From the NCBI RefSeq assembly GCF_000482465.1, contig NZ_KI519420.1, forward strand, positions 1,107,810 to 1,171,809: 64,000 nucleotides of DNA. Direction: 5' to 3'. Positions 52,269 to 60,984 of the stretch are shown in pieces (position 1 is the stretch's first letter; every line of letters starts with the position of its first letter). The notes under the pieces were generated by a model. The model saw only the letters and a program-made list of their open reading frames with translations, was not told where the DNA came from and ran no database searches. The DNA comes from Runella limosa DSM 17973. GTDB taxonomy: Bacteria; Bacteroidota; Bacteroidia; Cytophagales; Spirosomataceae. A program made the translations under genes and the position numbers.

Positions 52269-52545
52269 GTGTTAAAAAAAGTTAGATAGATAGAATGAGC
52301 AATAACAAGGAACAGTAAACCATTCTTAACCGTAAAACTAGAAAAAATGTCATTTTTACTTTAAAAATTTAAAAAAAATATTTTTCAGGAAAATATGATT
52401 TGGTCGAAATTAGTGGTCTGTATGTCGATAAATAAAGTGGAGTTGACAGTTTTTGGTATAAATAACAGTGGGAAGCGTATAAACAGCAAGCGAGCCTATC
52501 CTTAGTATGGATAGGCTCGCTTGCTCGGGCTATAATTGAATACGG
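52269..52545. other. Intergenic region upstream of the second susC
   Basis: This 277-bp stretch has no gene. The part next to susC is very AT-rich with long A and T tracts (about 52330-52400) and probably holds its promoter, but I see no full TTTG-N19-TAnnTTTG match. The far end carries the hairpin at 52486-52524. Confidence 0.5.
52486..52524 (-). terminator. 16-bp stem hairpin after the OmpA-family gene
   Basis: GCAAGCGAGCCTATCC (52486-52501) pairs perfectly with 52509-52524 over a 7-base loop. It starts 22 bp past the OmpA stop on the minus strand. Only a weak T-rich stretch follows, so it is a probable terminator or 3' stabiliser. Confidence 0.65.
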
Positions 52546-54666
52546 TTACTTAATCAGGAACTGTACCCGACGGTTGCGTTGCCGATTCTCTTCCGAATCA
52601 TTGGGAGCAATGGGTTTACTTTGTCCTTCGCCACGGTGGGCAATGTTGGCTTCGGTGGCTCCTTGATTGACGAGGTAGTTGGCGATTACTTTGGCGCGTT
52701 GCTCCGAAAGGGTTTGATTGAGTCTGGGGTCGCCTATATTATCGGTATGGCCTACGATTTCGATTTTAATGTCAGCGTTTTTTGCCATAATCACCGCTAG
52801 GCGGTTGAGTTGGCCGTAAGCTTCTGGCCGTAAGATATAGCTACTTTGGTCAAAATAAACATTATCTTCAATCGTCAGGGTTTGGCCTGCTTTGATATTG
52901 TCAAAGATTTTTTCGTTTACAACAGGTTTGCCCTTAGCGGCTGCTTTTTTGTGAGAAATCAACGAAATATTGGTCAGGTATTCGCCTCTTTTTGCCCAAT
53001 CACCCGCGTCGATGCGCATTGAGTACATTTCGTAGCCGTTGGCTTCGGCTTCCACCAAATAGGCTTGGTCGAGGAAAAGTTGGGTGGTTACATCGGCATA
53101 TCTCACCTTGGTGGGAATCGCTTTCTGAGTGGCAATACTGGTAACGCGAAAACGGAGATTAGGGATACTCCTGCGCGATTGGGCATCTAACACTTTAAAC
53201 GTGAATACATGTGAAGGCGAGGCAGCAGGTTTGGCCGCGTTGGGGGTAAGTTTGGCTTCGTACGAAAACACTTGACCCACCTTCATTTCTTCGGCATCAA
53301 GGTTGTGGGTAACCGATTGATAACCATTCGCTACTACTTCAATTTTGTAAATATCAGGTTCCTTTATTTTGTGTCTGGCAACGGTTGAGGCTGTGCCTCT
53401 TACTTCCGTTGTTTGTTCGGTGAGGGAGGCCGTAATTTTAAAAATGGCTGGGATACGTTGTCCTGTGTTGGCGTCGGTTGCGGTGAAGCTGAGATACGTG
53501 TCGTCGATTTTAGTCAGTTTGACGGTTAAGTCGCTCGTTTCAGTCAGGAGTGGGAGTACTTTATCCAGTGGTTGTTGGTACGACATAAAACCCTTAGCTT
53601 CGGCTTCAATAATGTATTGATGACCAGGGCTAATAGGGGTGACAGCTTGCCCTTGTGGCGTTCCCTTAATGTTCAAAATGGCACGTTTATCAGCTTGGTC
53701 AATCACCCGTAAATTGGCGATGATTGGCTGTCCAGATTGTTCTTCAATGATTCTAATCTTTAGGATAACATCTACTTTTGAGAGCTTAATTACTTGTGGT
53801 GTGGCGGGTGCGGTGGTTGTAATCGAAAGTTTTGATTCGTAACGGCGGTAACCACTGGCAGTAACTGTCAGATTATAAGGTTGTTTTTGAACAACGACGG
53901 TTGGATTGAACAGGCTTCCATCAGCGCTTGTAGTCCCTGTATAGCTTTCTTTTATTTCGTCCGAAAGCTTAAATTGTGCCGCTACGGGTTTGTTGGTGAG
54001 GGCGTCAATGGCCACAAATTTTAGCTCTTGCTTGGGTATTCGATTAAGAACCACTTCCGTGGCTTCCCCTGCTTTGATTTTTAGCGAGCTCTTGTAAGTT
54101 TCATACTCGGGAGCGCTAACTTCGAGGGTATATTGCTCCGTATCTTTTAACTCAGCCAGCCAGCTACCTCCAACGTTAGGATTTTTTTTGGCAGTGATAA
54201 ATTGCCCATTTCGTTCGTCTTTGATGGTGACTACCGCCTTGGTAACAACCGAACGCTGTGCTTTGTCAATCACTAAAATGGTATGCCCAGCATTGGTGGT
54301 TGTGGCCACTTCAAATGCTTTGGGTGGCTTGAGTGGTTCGAGGTCAATCACAAAAGGAAAATAGCCTGTGGAGGAAGGAGTGCCTGCCTCAAATGTGTGC
54401 GTTTGGCGGTAGGTTCTGTACTCTTGAAAAGCGACAAACACTTGATATTGAGTGCCTGGGGTTACTTTTACAACGTAAGCATCATTGACCATTTGGCCTG
54501 GTAATTCGGATTCGGTATTCACGGCCAAAACTGAGACAATTGGAACAAGCGGACGCTTGGTGTATTTGTCTCGAACTTCGACGCCAAGACGGAATTCGGT
54601 TTGTCCCCAGAGGGAGGAGGAATACAAACTTGCCAAAAAAACTAAAAAACTGACTGTAAGACGCAT
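52546..54666 (-). CDS. OmpA-family protein with tandem carboxypeptidase-like/PEGA-type repeats
   Basis: The 706 residues start with a signal peptide (1-22, ending LWGQ). About six tandem beta-sandwich repeats of roughly 90-100 residues follow, each closing with a line such as YTLEVSAPEYETYKSSL, YNLTVTASGYRRYESKL, YIIEAEAKGFMSYQQPL or YKIEVVANGYQSVTHNL. The last 120 residues are an OmpA peptidoglycan-binding domain: VYFDQSSYILRPEAYGQLNRL (in parts), IEIVGHTDNIGD, LSEQRAKVIANYL and NRRVQFLIK. It likely anchors the envelope to peptidoglycan. It is monocistronic, between two hairpins. Confidence 0.9.
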   Translation of the reverse strand: MRLTVSFLVFLASLYSSSLWGQTEFRLGVEVRDKYTKRPLVPIVSVLAVNTESELPGQMVNDAYVVKVTPGTQYQVFVAFQEYRTYRQTHTFEAGTPSSTGYFPFVIDLEPLKPPKAFEVATTTNAGHTILVIDKAQRSVVTKAVVTIKDERNGQFITAKKNPNVGGSWLAELKDTEQYTLEVSAPEYETYKSSLKIKAGEATEVVLNRIPKQELKFVAIDALTNKPVAAQFKLSDEIKESYTGTTSADGSLFNPTVVVQKQPYNLTVTASGYRRYESKLSITTTAPATPQVIKLSKVDVILKIRIIEEQSGQPIIANLRVIDQADKRAILNIKGTPQGQAVTPISPGHQYIIEAEAKGFMSYQQPLDKVLPLLTETSDLTVKLTKIDDTYLSFTATDANTGQRIPAIFKITASLTEQTTEVRGTASTVARHKIKEPDIYKIEVVANGYQSVTHNLDAEEMKVGQVFSYEAKLTPNAAKPAASPSHVFTFKVLDAQSRRSIPNLRFRVTSIATQKAIPTKVRYADVTTQLFLDQAYLVEAEANGYEMYSMRIDAGDWAKRGEYLTNISLISHKKAAAKGKPVVNEKIFDNIKAGQTLTIEDNVYFDQSSYILRPEAYGQLNRLAVIMAKNADIKIEIVGHTDNIGDPRLNQTLSEQRAKVIANYLVNQGATEANIAHRGEGQSKPIAPNDSEENRQRNRRVQFLIK

Positions 54667-54769
54667 AGGTTAGGGGAAATAGGAGAATAGGCAAATTTAA
54701 GTACTTTCCCTTAAAAAATGATAAAGCCGCCGTAAAACCCTATGTTTTTAATGGAGAATACCCTTGTAA

Positions 54770-54806
54770 TAAAAAAATGGAATGCTCTTTTGAAGAACAT
54801 TCCATT
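54770..54806 (-). terminator. Intrinsic terminator after the adaptor gene
   Basis: On the minus strand a 14-bp stem with one G-T type mismatch (AATGGAATGTTCTT with its complement, 54776-54806) is followed by a run of Ts (54777-54770 read in reverse). It lies 42 bp past the adaptor stop. Confidence 0.85.
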
Positions 54807-54847
54807 GGACGGAAACCTTTAAAATAAAGTACCTAAACGACCTAAAC

Positions 54848-56245
54848 TTACTCTTGCTTAGTGTCTTTTGCGTCTTTTTTCTTTTCAACCTTTTTGCCTA
54901 CCAACGTACCTGCTTTAAGGCGCTTCGAGACTTCGATAAACGGTCCCGAAATGATTTCTTCTCCTTCTTTAAGTCCTGAGATAACTTCAATGTTTTCAAA
55001 ATCACTGATGCCAGTTACTACTTCACGCGTGGCAGCTTTGCCTTTGTCGTTGATGAAAACTAGCTCTTTCAACTTCTCTTCTTTCTTAGCTTTTGATTCG
55101 TTGTTGTTTGAAGAAGCAGGAGCTTCCTCGCCTTCTTTTTTCTCTCCGCTTTCGTCATCTTTTCCACGGGTTGTGACGGCCGAAATTGGCACTGATAAAA
55201 CGCCCAACTTACGTTCAGTAATGATTTCAACGGCGGCAGTCATCCCTGGTTTGAACGGGTATGATTTTTTGGCGCGTTTGGCCATCAAGTCACGATACGA
55301 TGAGTTAAGAATCTTAATTTTTACTTCAAATTCAGTTACGGCATCCGCAGAGTTAGAAGCGGCCGTTGCCGTTCCAACGCCGTTGGCCGTGTTGGCAATT
55401 TCAGTGACCATCCCCTTAAACTTACGGTCAGCGTAGGAGTCAACTTCAATTTCAACGGTATCGCCCAAATTAACCCGAACGATGTCGTTTTCATTAACAT
55501 CCACGCGAACTTCCATGTTGTTGAGGTTGGCAATACGCATCATTTCGGTACCTGCCATTTGGGAAGTTCCTACGACGCGGTCGCCTAGTTCAACGTTTAG
55601 TTTTGAAATAGTCCCACTTTGGGGGGCGTAAATGGTGGTTTTGCGCAAGTTTTCTGCCGCGTCACGGAGTGCTGCTTCGGCACTTTGCACATTAAATTTT
55701 GACGCTTCAACGGCAGCTTTAGCCGCTTCTACGTTTTGTTGTGCCACGCGATAGTCGGCCTCACTGCGTTGAAAATCAGCTTCTGCTACTACTTTGTCGG
55801 CTAGTAGTTTCTGATTACGCTCATATTCGGTTTTTGCCCTAATCAACTGCGCATTCGACTGAGCAAGTGAGGCTTTAGAACGTTCTACTTCGGCCTTACT
55901 TGAGTTGACCGATGCCTGCGAACGTGCCAAGAGCGCTTCGTAGTTGTCGGGACGAATTTTGGCTAACAGCTGGCCTTTTACTACTGAATCGCCTTCTTCG
56001 ACGTACAAGCCAATGATTTCTCCTGGAACGTCAGGGCTGATTTTTACTTCTATTTCTGGCTGAACTTTTCCCGACGCACTTACGCGCTCAATGATGTCAG
56101 AGCGTTTTACTTTGGTAAATTCTACTTCGGTGGGCTTCACTTTGCCAATCCATCCAGCTTGTTTGGCAATAAACAGTCCTGCACCGAGGGCAACGACAAC
56201 GCCTCCGAGTATCCACCATATTTTTGAAGAAGATTTTTGTGCCAT
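54848..56245 (-). CDS. Periplasmic adaptor subunit of an efflux system (HlyD/MacA type)
   Basis: The 465-residue membrane-fusion protein has one N-terminal helix (WWILGGVVVALGAGLFIA) and then the adaptor core: GKVQPEIEVKISPDVPGEI near 57, a long coiled-coil hairpin with KAEVERSKASLAQSNAQL and QNVEAAKAAVEASKFNVQ, the lipoyl half IYAPQSGTISKLNVELGDRV and beta-barrel domains. A Lys/Asp-rich insert lies near 370 and the C-terminus is Lys-rich. Adaptors of this MacA type bridge an ABC or RND pump to TolC. The TolC partner is the next upstream gene (70 bp), but no pump gene is adjacent. Confidence 0.92.
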   Translation of the reverse strand: MAQKSSSKIWWILGGVVVALGAGLFIAKQAGWIGKVKPTEVEFTKVKRSDIIERVSASGKVQPEIEVKISPDVPGEIIGLYVEEGDSVVKGQLLAKIRPDNYEALLARSQASVNSSKAEVERSKASLAQSNAQLIRAKTEYERNQKLLADKVVAEADFQRSEADYRVAQQNVEAAKAAVEASKFNVQSAEAALRDAAENLRKTTIYAPQSGTISKLNVELGDRVVGTSQMAGTEMMRIANLNNMEVRVDVNENDIVRVNLGDTVEIEVDSYADRKFKGMVTEIANTANGVGTATAASNSADAVTEFEVKIKILNSSYRDLMAKRAKKSYPFKPGMTAAVEIITERKLGVLSVPISAVTTRGKDDESGEKKEGEEAPASSNNNESKAKKEEKLKELVFINDKGKAATREVVTGISDFENIEVISGLKEGEEIISGPFIEVSKRLKAGTLVGKKVEKKKDAKDTKQE

Positions 56246-56315
56246 GGCCTACGATAAAGTTTTGATTTTAGTCAGTTCGGTTTTGGTTGATGCGGTTAGG
56301 AAAAGAGGGGATTTA

Positions 56316-57767
56316 CTACTCAAGAGACAATGGTTTGTTTTGGTAGAAATCCAAAATCTTTGAACGGAAAATGTACTCGTATTTGGCCTGAATAAGGCTT
56401 GCCCGTGAGCGGTCGAGGTTGTTTTTTGAAATGTTGTATTCAACGGCGTTGATGGCACCCGCATTGAGGCGGGCCTCTGCGGCTTTGAACGACAACTCCA
56501 ACGATTCGATTTGCTTGGCTGTAGCCTCGTAGCGTTTGGCAGCGTTGAGCATGGTATAATAGGCTTGCTCTACCGTTTGACGTACTTGGTTACGCACAAT
56601 TTGGGATTGGTATTCGGCATTTTTCTGCTGAATTTGGGCATTCGCAATGCGGTATCTTACTTGATAAGCGTTGAAAATTGGCACACGAAGCGACAGCGAC
56701 AACGATGCGTTGCGGTTAAAATTCAACTGGTCGAGGTAGCCAAAGTTTTGGATTGACCCGCTGGGGATGGTCGTTTTTTCAATGACAGGAACGGTAAAGC
56801 CAGCGTAAGAAACATACCTAGTGGTTGAAGGAACATCCACAACCCTAGAAGCCCCACCGTCGCCTACAAAACGTTGTTTGGGGGCGGCGCTTGAAAAAGA
56901 CGAACTTAAACCTCCACCGAGCGACAACGAGGGCAGTTTGGCGCCGCGTGCAATCTCAATGCCTGTTTTGGCACTTTCAATCCGAAGCGTGGCTGCTTCC
57001 ATATCGGGTAGGTATTTGATGGCGGCGTTATAGACTTGCTCCAACGTCGCATCGTAAGGGGCTGACGACGATGGAAGTGGTAAGTTGATGGGAATAAGGT
57101 CGAAGTTCTCGCTGGCAGGCAAATTGAGGTATTGCTTGAGGGTCAATTTCGCAATTTCGATGCTGTTTTGCGCATTGACAATCGACAACTCATCATTGGC
57201 TAATTGCGAACGAATATCGTACAGGTTGATTTCGGGTAATGACCCTGCTTTTACCAATTTCTCAGTACGCTCCAACTGAAGCCGCGTTGTTTCGGCTTGG
57301 CGGCGGGCAAACTCCAATTGCTCTTGGTTATTAAGGACGTTGAGATACGAAGTAGCCACGTTCAAAATAAGCGCGTTACGATTGCTTTCAACGTCTTTTT
57401 GCAGCGCCTGAAGGTTCTGTTGGTTTTGCTTAATGGTATTTTTAAGTTGGTACCCATTAAACAAATTGACGCCTGTATTTAGCTGAAAACTTGAAAAATT
57501 GACCGTTTGCTCCACAAATTGGTTGGTAAAAGGGTCGATGTTACGTCCCGATTGCAAACCTTGGTTGGCGCTTAAATTGAGGGTAGGGAATTTCTGCCAC
57601 TTCGATTGGTCGAGGGTATTTTGGCCAGATTGCACCTGAAGTCCCTGTTGTTTCAGTTGCAAGTTGTTTTCCAACGCTATACCAACGCACTGTTGGAGGG
57701 TATATTTTTGTTGAGCCTGGGCGGACGCACTAAAACCCAGCGCAAAGGCGAGTAACCATTTTTTCAT
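56316..57767 (-). CDS. TolC family outer-membrane efflux protein
   Basis: The 483 residues have a signal peptide (1-19, ASAQAQ) and two repeats of the TolC fold, which forms the outer-membrane exit duct. Evidence: LQQCVGIALENNLQLKQQGLQVQSGQNTLDQSKWQKFPTLN (in parts) near 24, FARRQAETTRLQLERTEKLV near 158, GIEIARGAKLPSLSLGGG near 272, and the second helical repeat QVRQTVEQAYYTMLNAAKRY and AAEARLNAGAINAVEYNIS. It is the first gene of a pair with the adaptor downstream. The pump substrate is unknown. Confidence 0.93.
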   Translation of the reverse strand: MKKWLLAFALGFSASAQAQQKYTLQQCVGIALENNLQLKQQGLQVQSGQNTLDQSKWQKFPTLNLSANQGLQSGRNIDPFTNQFVEQTVNFSSFQLNTGVNLFNGYQLKNTIKQNQQNLQALQKDVESNRNALILNVATSYLNVLNNQEQLEFARRQAETTRLQLERTEKLVKAGSLPEINLYDIRSQLANDELSIVNAQNSIEIAKLTLKQYLNLPASENFDLIPINLPLPSSSAPYDATLEQVYNAAIKYLPDMEAATLRIESAKTGIEIARGAKLPSLSLGGGLSSSFSSAAPKQRFVGDGGASRVVDVPSTTRYVSYAGFTVPVIEKTTIPSGSIQNFGYLDQLNFNRNASLSLSLRVPIFNAYQVRYRIANAQIQQKNAEYQSQIVRNQVRQTVEQAYYTMLNAAKRYEATAKQIESLELSFKAAEARLNAGAINAVEYNISKNNLDRSRASLIQAKYEYIFRSKILDFYQNKPLSLE

Positions 57768-57885
57768 CGCTGTATTGGGATTTTCAGTTCAAGGTTACAA
57801 AACAATGTTTGCTCGCTCTACGAAAATTGGATAAACGGTGAAATAAATGGATTAGTTGGAGGATATAAAGGATGCAGGCAGTGAG

Positions 57886-59415
57886 CTACTTAGCGGGGGG
57901 AGATACTTTTTTAAACTCAATATCACCTGCGTTGGCTATCCCAACAACCACCCGGTCGATGGCTCCTTGTGGATCGATTTTAAACTCAAACTTGCTTTGG
58001 TCAAAAGTGCCCGTTCCTTCAAAAACATCGTAATGATAATGTTGCAAACGAAACGATAATCCGTGAAATGCCCCTACGTAGTCGCTTTCTCCGCGTGCTT
58101 CGAGCGTGATGCTGCCGTAGGCAGGGTGCGTATAAACGCCACTATATGCTTCCGCTGAGTGAGAAGGACGGGTATCGGTTTTGCGTTTGGCGGCGTTGTC
58201 AGCTTTGGCTTTATCGATTTTGGCCTTGGCTTCGGCTTGGGTTATTTTTAAACGCGCCGACCAGTCGATCATCGAAAGACCCAGCCATTGGTCAGAAACG
58301 TAGTTACTCACGGCATTGACAAAATGATAGTCCGCAAATCCTGTGTTGGTCAAGACCACTACGCCGAGGTTGTTATTGGGGAAAAAGGCCATTTGTGAGC
58401 GGTAGCCTTCGATGGAGCCGTTGTGGGCCAATCGCAAATGACCACGATAGGTGTTGATACTCCACCCCATGCCGTAGCTTGCATACCCAAGTTCGCTAAA
58501 CGTAACTTCGGCGGGTGCAACGATGGTTTGGGGGGTATGATTTTCTTTGAGATTGGCGGCAGAAACGATTTGTTTTTGCCCAAAATTGCCTTTGTTTAAT
58601 TGCATCAAGAGCCAATTGGCCATCTCTGTAGCACTCGACTTGATAGAACCTGCTGGACCAATCGCATCGATGTTACTGCCAAACCCTTGTTCGACCCATT
58701 GCCCATTGTTATCGCGGTACGACAATGAATAGTCTTTGCTCGTAAAAAGCTCAGGATAGGTCAACACCGTTTGATTCATTGCTAAGGGTGTCAGGATTTT
58801 TTCGCGGACAAAATCTTCCCAGCTTTTCCCCGAAAGGCGTTCCACCAAAATACCCGCCGTCATATACATGAGGTTATTGTATTGGTATTGGGCAAAAACG
58901 GGTTTTGATAAGGGTAAAAACTTGAGGCGTTGGTAAAGTGCTTGTCGGTCGAGGTTGGCGTACAACCACGTCCAATCGTGGCGAGGTAATCCCGTACGGT
59001 GCGAAACTAATTCGCGTGCGGTGATCGTACGCGTGGCGTATTCGTCGGCCAGTTGAAAATCGGGCAAATAATCTTTGATGGGTTTGTTCCAGTCAAGTTT
59101 TCCCTCATCCGCCAGAATCGCCAGTGCCGCCGAAGTAAATGATTTGCTGCATGAAGCGATGGGAAAGAGCGTATTTTCAGTAACTGGTAAGTTGTTTTTA
59201 ATGTCCTTTAAACCATATCCTTTGGCATAAAATAGCTTTCCGTCTTTCACAATCGCCACCGAAGCACCTGGCACTTTCCATTCGGTCAGCATCCGATTCA
59301 CAAACCCATCGAAACTTTCAAACGGAGTAGGCGCGGGGACTTTCGACGTTTTCTTTTGAGCAAAAAGAACGTTGGCGCAGACCAAGAAGAGTAAAAAGAG
59401 CGAACGAAATTTCAT
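57886..59415 (-). CDS. Exported serine hydrolase (class C beta-lactamase/penicillin-binding fold)
   Basis: The protein starts at ATG 59415 (MKFRSLFLLF), giving a signal peptide ending VLFAQ and 509 residues. The catalytic S88-x-x-K91 is in IASCSKSFTSAA, the second motif is the Y179 line YQYNNLMYM, and the third is HNG near 342 in LRLAHNGSIEGY. A DUF3471-type beta-sandwich follows near 410-509 (YSGVYTHPAYGSITLEARG, in parts). Members include esterases, D-aminopeptidases and beta-lactamases, so drug resistance cannot be inferred. It stands alone between tolC and the MATE gene. Confidence 0.9.
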   Translation of the reverse strand: MKFRSLFLLFLVCANVLFAQKKTSKVPAPTPFESFDGFVNRMLTEWKVPGASVAIVKDGKLFYAKGYGLKDIKNNLPVTENTLFPIASCSKSFTSAALAILADEGKLDWNKPIKDYLPDFQLADEYATRTITARELVSHRTGLPRHDWTWLYANLDRQALYQRLKFLPLSKPVFAQYQYNNLMYMTAGILVERLSGKSWEDFVREKILTPLAMNQTVLTYPELFTSKDYSLSYRDNNGQWVEQGFGSNIDAIGPAGSIKSSATEMANWLLMQLNKGNFGQKQIVSAANLKENHTPQTIVAPAEVTFSELGYASYGMGWSINTYRGHLRLAHNGSIEGYRSQMAFFPNNNLGVVVLTNTGFADYHFVNAVSNYVSDQWLGLSMIDWSARLKITQAEAKAKIDKAKADNAAKRKTDTRPSHSAEAYSGVYTHPAYGSITLEARGESDYVGAFHGLSFRLQHYHYDVFEGTGTFDQSKFEFKIDPQGAIDRVVVGIANAGDIEFKKVSPPAK

Positions 59416-59510
59416 AGTTGGCGGGAGGGTGAAAGACAAGTTGATGAATGACGATTTAGGAATGTCAAATATAATAATTTACCCCTCAATTAGCATTAAA
59501 CGCCCTAAAA

Positions 59511-59551
59511 ATGCCTCAGCGAGGCATAACGTTTGTTGGCATAACATTTGT
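59511..59551. repeat. Mini-hairpin plus 15-bp tandem duplication at the end of the MATE gene
   Basis: ATGCCTC and GAGGCAT form a 7-bp stem (59511-59527) with the MATE stop codon inside it. Next to it GGCATAACGTTTGT (59523-59536) is repeated with one change at 59538-59551. This duplicates five codons, so the protein ends in a doubled TNVMP. The core GCCTCAGCGAGGC also occurs at 39449-39461. Confidence 0.8.
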
Positions 59552-60862
59552 CATCATTCGGTAAAAACGAATCGTCAGGAAAACCGCCGAAAACGTAAGC
59601 CCCGCCGACAACGATACCCAGACACCCTCTACGTCCATCTTAAACGTAAATGCCAAAAAATAACTCAACGGTAATGAAATAACCCAATACGCAATGAGCG
59701 TGATAAACGTTGGTACGTTGACGTCTGTCAGCCCCCGTAGCGCCCCCAAAGCCGTTACCTGTACGCCATCCGACAGTTGAAAAAAGCCCGCGTAAATCAT
59801 CAACGTTGCTGCGATGGTTGTTACTTCAGGATTGTCTTTGAGATAGAGAGATACTAAAAATTCGTTGCAAGTAAGGAACGTAACGCACCAAACACCCATA
59901 AAAGCGATGGTAAGAAGCAGTGCCGCTGTACCCGCTTGCTTGACCTTAAACGGATTTTTTTCGCCATAAGCCCGTCCCACGCGGATAGCGCCTGCCGAAG
60001 CGATGCCCGTTGCCATCATATAAGTCGTAGAAGCCATGTTAATGGCGATTTGGTGGGCGGCGAGTTGGTTTTCGCCCAGCCACCCGATAATGACTACCGC
60101 TAACGAGAAAGCCGCAATTTCAAAGAAAAACTGAAACCCGACGGGAATTCCTAACTGAAAAACTTTCTTTATCAATTTTCCTAGTGCCTGCTTATGGGAA
60201 GCTGTGAGGTATGGCGTGAAATGTTTGCTTCTATAAATATAAACCAAAATAGCGACTGCCATGTAAATACGCGACAATAGAGTTGCGAAAGCAGCGCCGT
60301 TGAGCCCCATTTTTGGAAAAAAACCGATACCATTAATGAATATCCAGTTGAAAAAAGCGTTGAAAATCAGGGCAGAAACTGTAACCGCCATAGCCACCCG
60401 CGTGAGTGAAAGCCCGTCGGCCAACTGACGAGCAGCGACAAATACAAGCAAAGGAAGGGTGGAGGCGCTTAAAATGTACAAAAATGGCTTAGTAAGGCGG
60501 GTTACTTCGGGGGTTTGACCAAAAAGGTGTAATTCGATGCCCATGAGCATACCCGCTAGTCCCAGCCCTGTGCCAAGAATGAGGGAAACGATAAGACCTG
60601 CTCTGAAAAGCTTTCCGATTTCGATGGTATTGTTTTGCCCCTTGGCCTGAGAAATCAATGCCGCCACTACACCCAGACCACCCACACCAATACTTGACAT
60701 TAAAAATGACAACGAATTGGCCAAGCCCGCCGCGCCGAGCGGCACGGCGCCAAGGTAGCGGCCTACCATCAGGTTGTCGGTCATTCCCATGAGTGTTACT
60801 CCAAGTTGGGCAATAATGATAGGGATACTTAACTTAATGGTTTCACTGATTTCCTTGCGCAT
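59516..60862 (-). CDS. MATE family efflux transporter (NorM type)
   Basis: The protein has 448 residues from ATG 60862 (MRKEISETIKLS); an in-frame upstream extension has no family resemblance. About twelve helices are visible. SIPIIIAQLGVTLMGMTDNLMVGRYLG (in parts) at the N-terminus and its second-half echo FQLGIPVGFQFFFEIAAFSLAVVIIG (in parts) are MATE marks, as is QLAAHQIAINMASTTYM. MATE pumps export cationic drugs with Na+ or H+. The C-terminus carries a short tandem duplication (TNVMP twice) caused by the repeat at 59523-59551. A TACCTTTG box lies about 52 bp upstream. Confidence 0.92.
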   Translation of the reverse strand: MRKEISETIKLSIPIIIAQLGVTLMGMTDNLMVGRYLGAVPLGAAGLANSLSFLMSSIGVGGLGVVAALISQAKGQNNTIEIGKLFRAGLIVSLILGTGLGLAGMLMGIELHLFGQTPEVTRLTKPFLYILSASTLPLLVFVAARQLADGLSLTRVAMAVTVSALIFNAFFNWIFINGIGFFPKMGLNGAAFATLLSRIYMAVAILVYIYRSKHFTPYLTASHKQALGKLIKKVFQLGIPVGFQFFFEIAAFSLAVVIIGWLGENQLAAHQIAINMASTTYMMATGIASAGAIRVGRAYGEKNPFKVKQAGTAALLLTIAFMGVWCVTFLTCNEFLVSLYLKDNPEVTTIAATLMIYAGFFQLSDGVQVTALGALRGLTDVNVPTFITLIAYWVISLPLSYFLAFTFKMDVEGVWVSLSAGLTFSAVFLTIRFYRMMTNVMPTNVMPR

Positions 60863-60913
60863 TCTGTTCTGATTTTGGCTATTCGTTGGCTGATGATCGT
60901 CTAAACAAGACGG

Positions 60914-60921
60914 CAAAGGTA
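60914..60921 (-). promoter_or_regulatory. Minus-7 box for the MATE gene
   Basis: CAAAGGTA reads TACCTTTG on the minus strand, a full match to TAnnTTTG, 52 bp before the MATE ATG. A TTTG 19 bases further upstream is not seen. Confidence 0.45.
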
Positions 60922-60984
60922 GAAGATGCAAGCTGAATTGTTTGAATTAAATAGTAATTTTGAGGCTTCAAGCTTCCTTATTGA

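Noticed and set aside
57886-59415. A beta-lactamase resistance gene
   Set aside because: The SxxK/YxN fold is shared by esterases and peptidases, and the C-terminal DUF3471-type domain points away from dedicated beta-lactamases.
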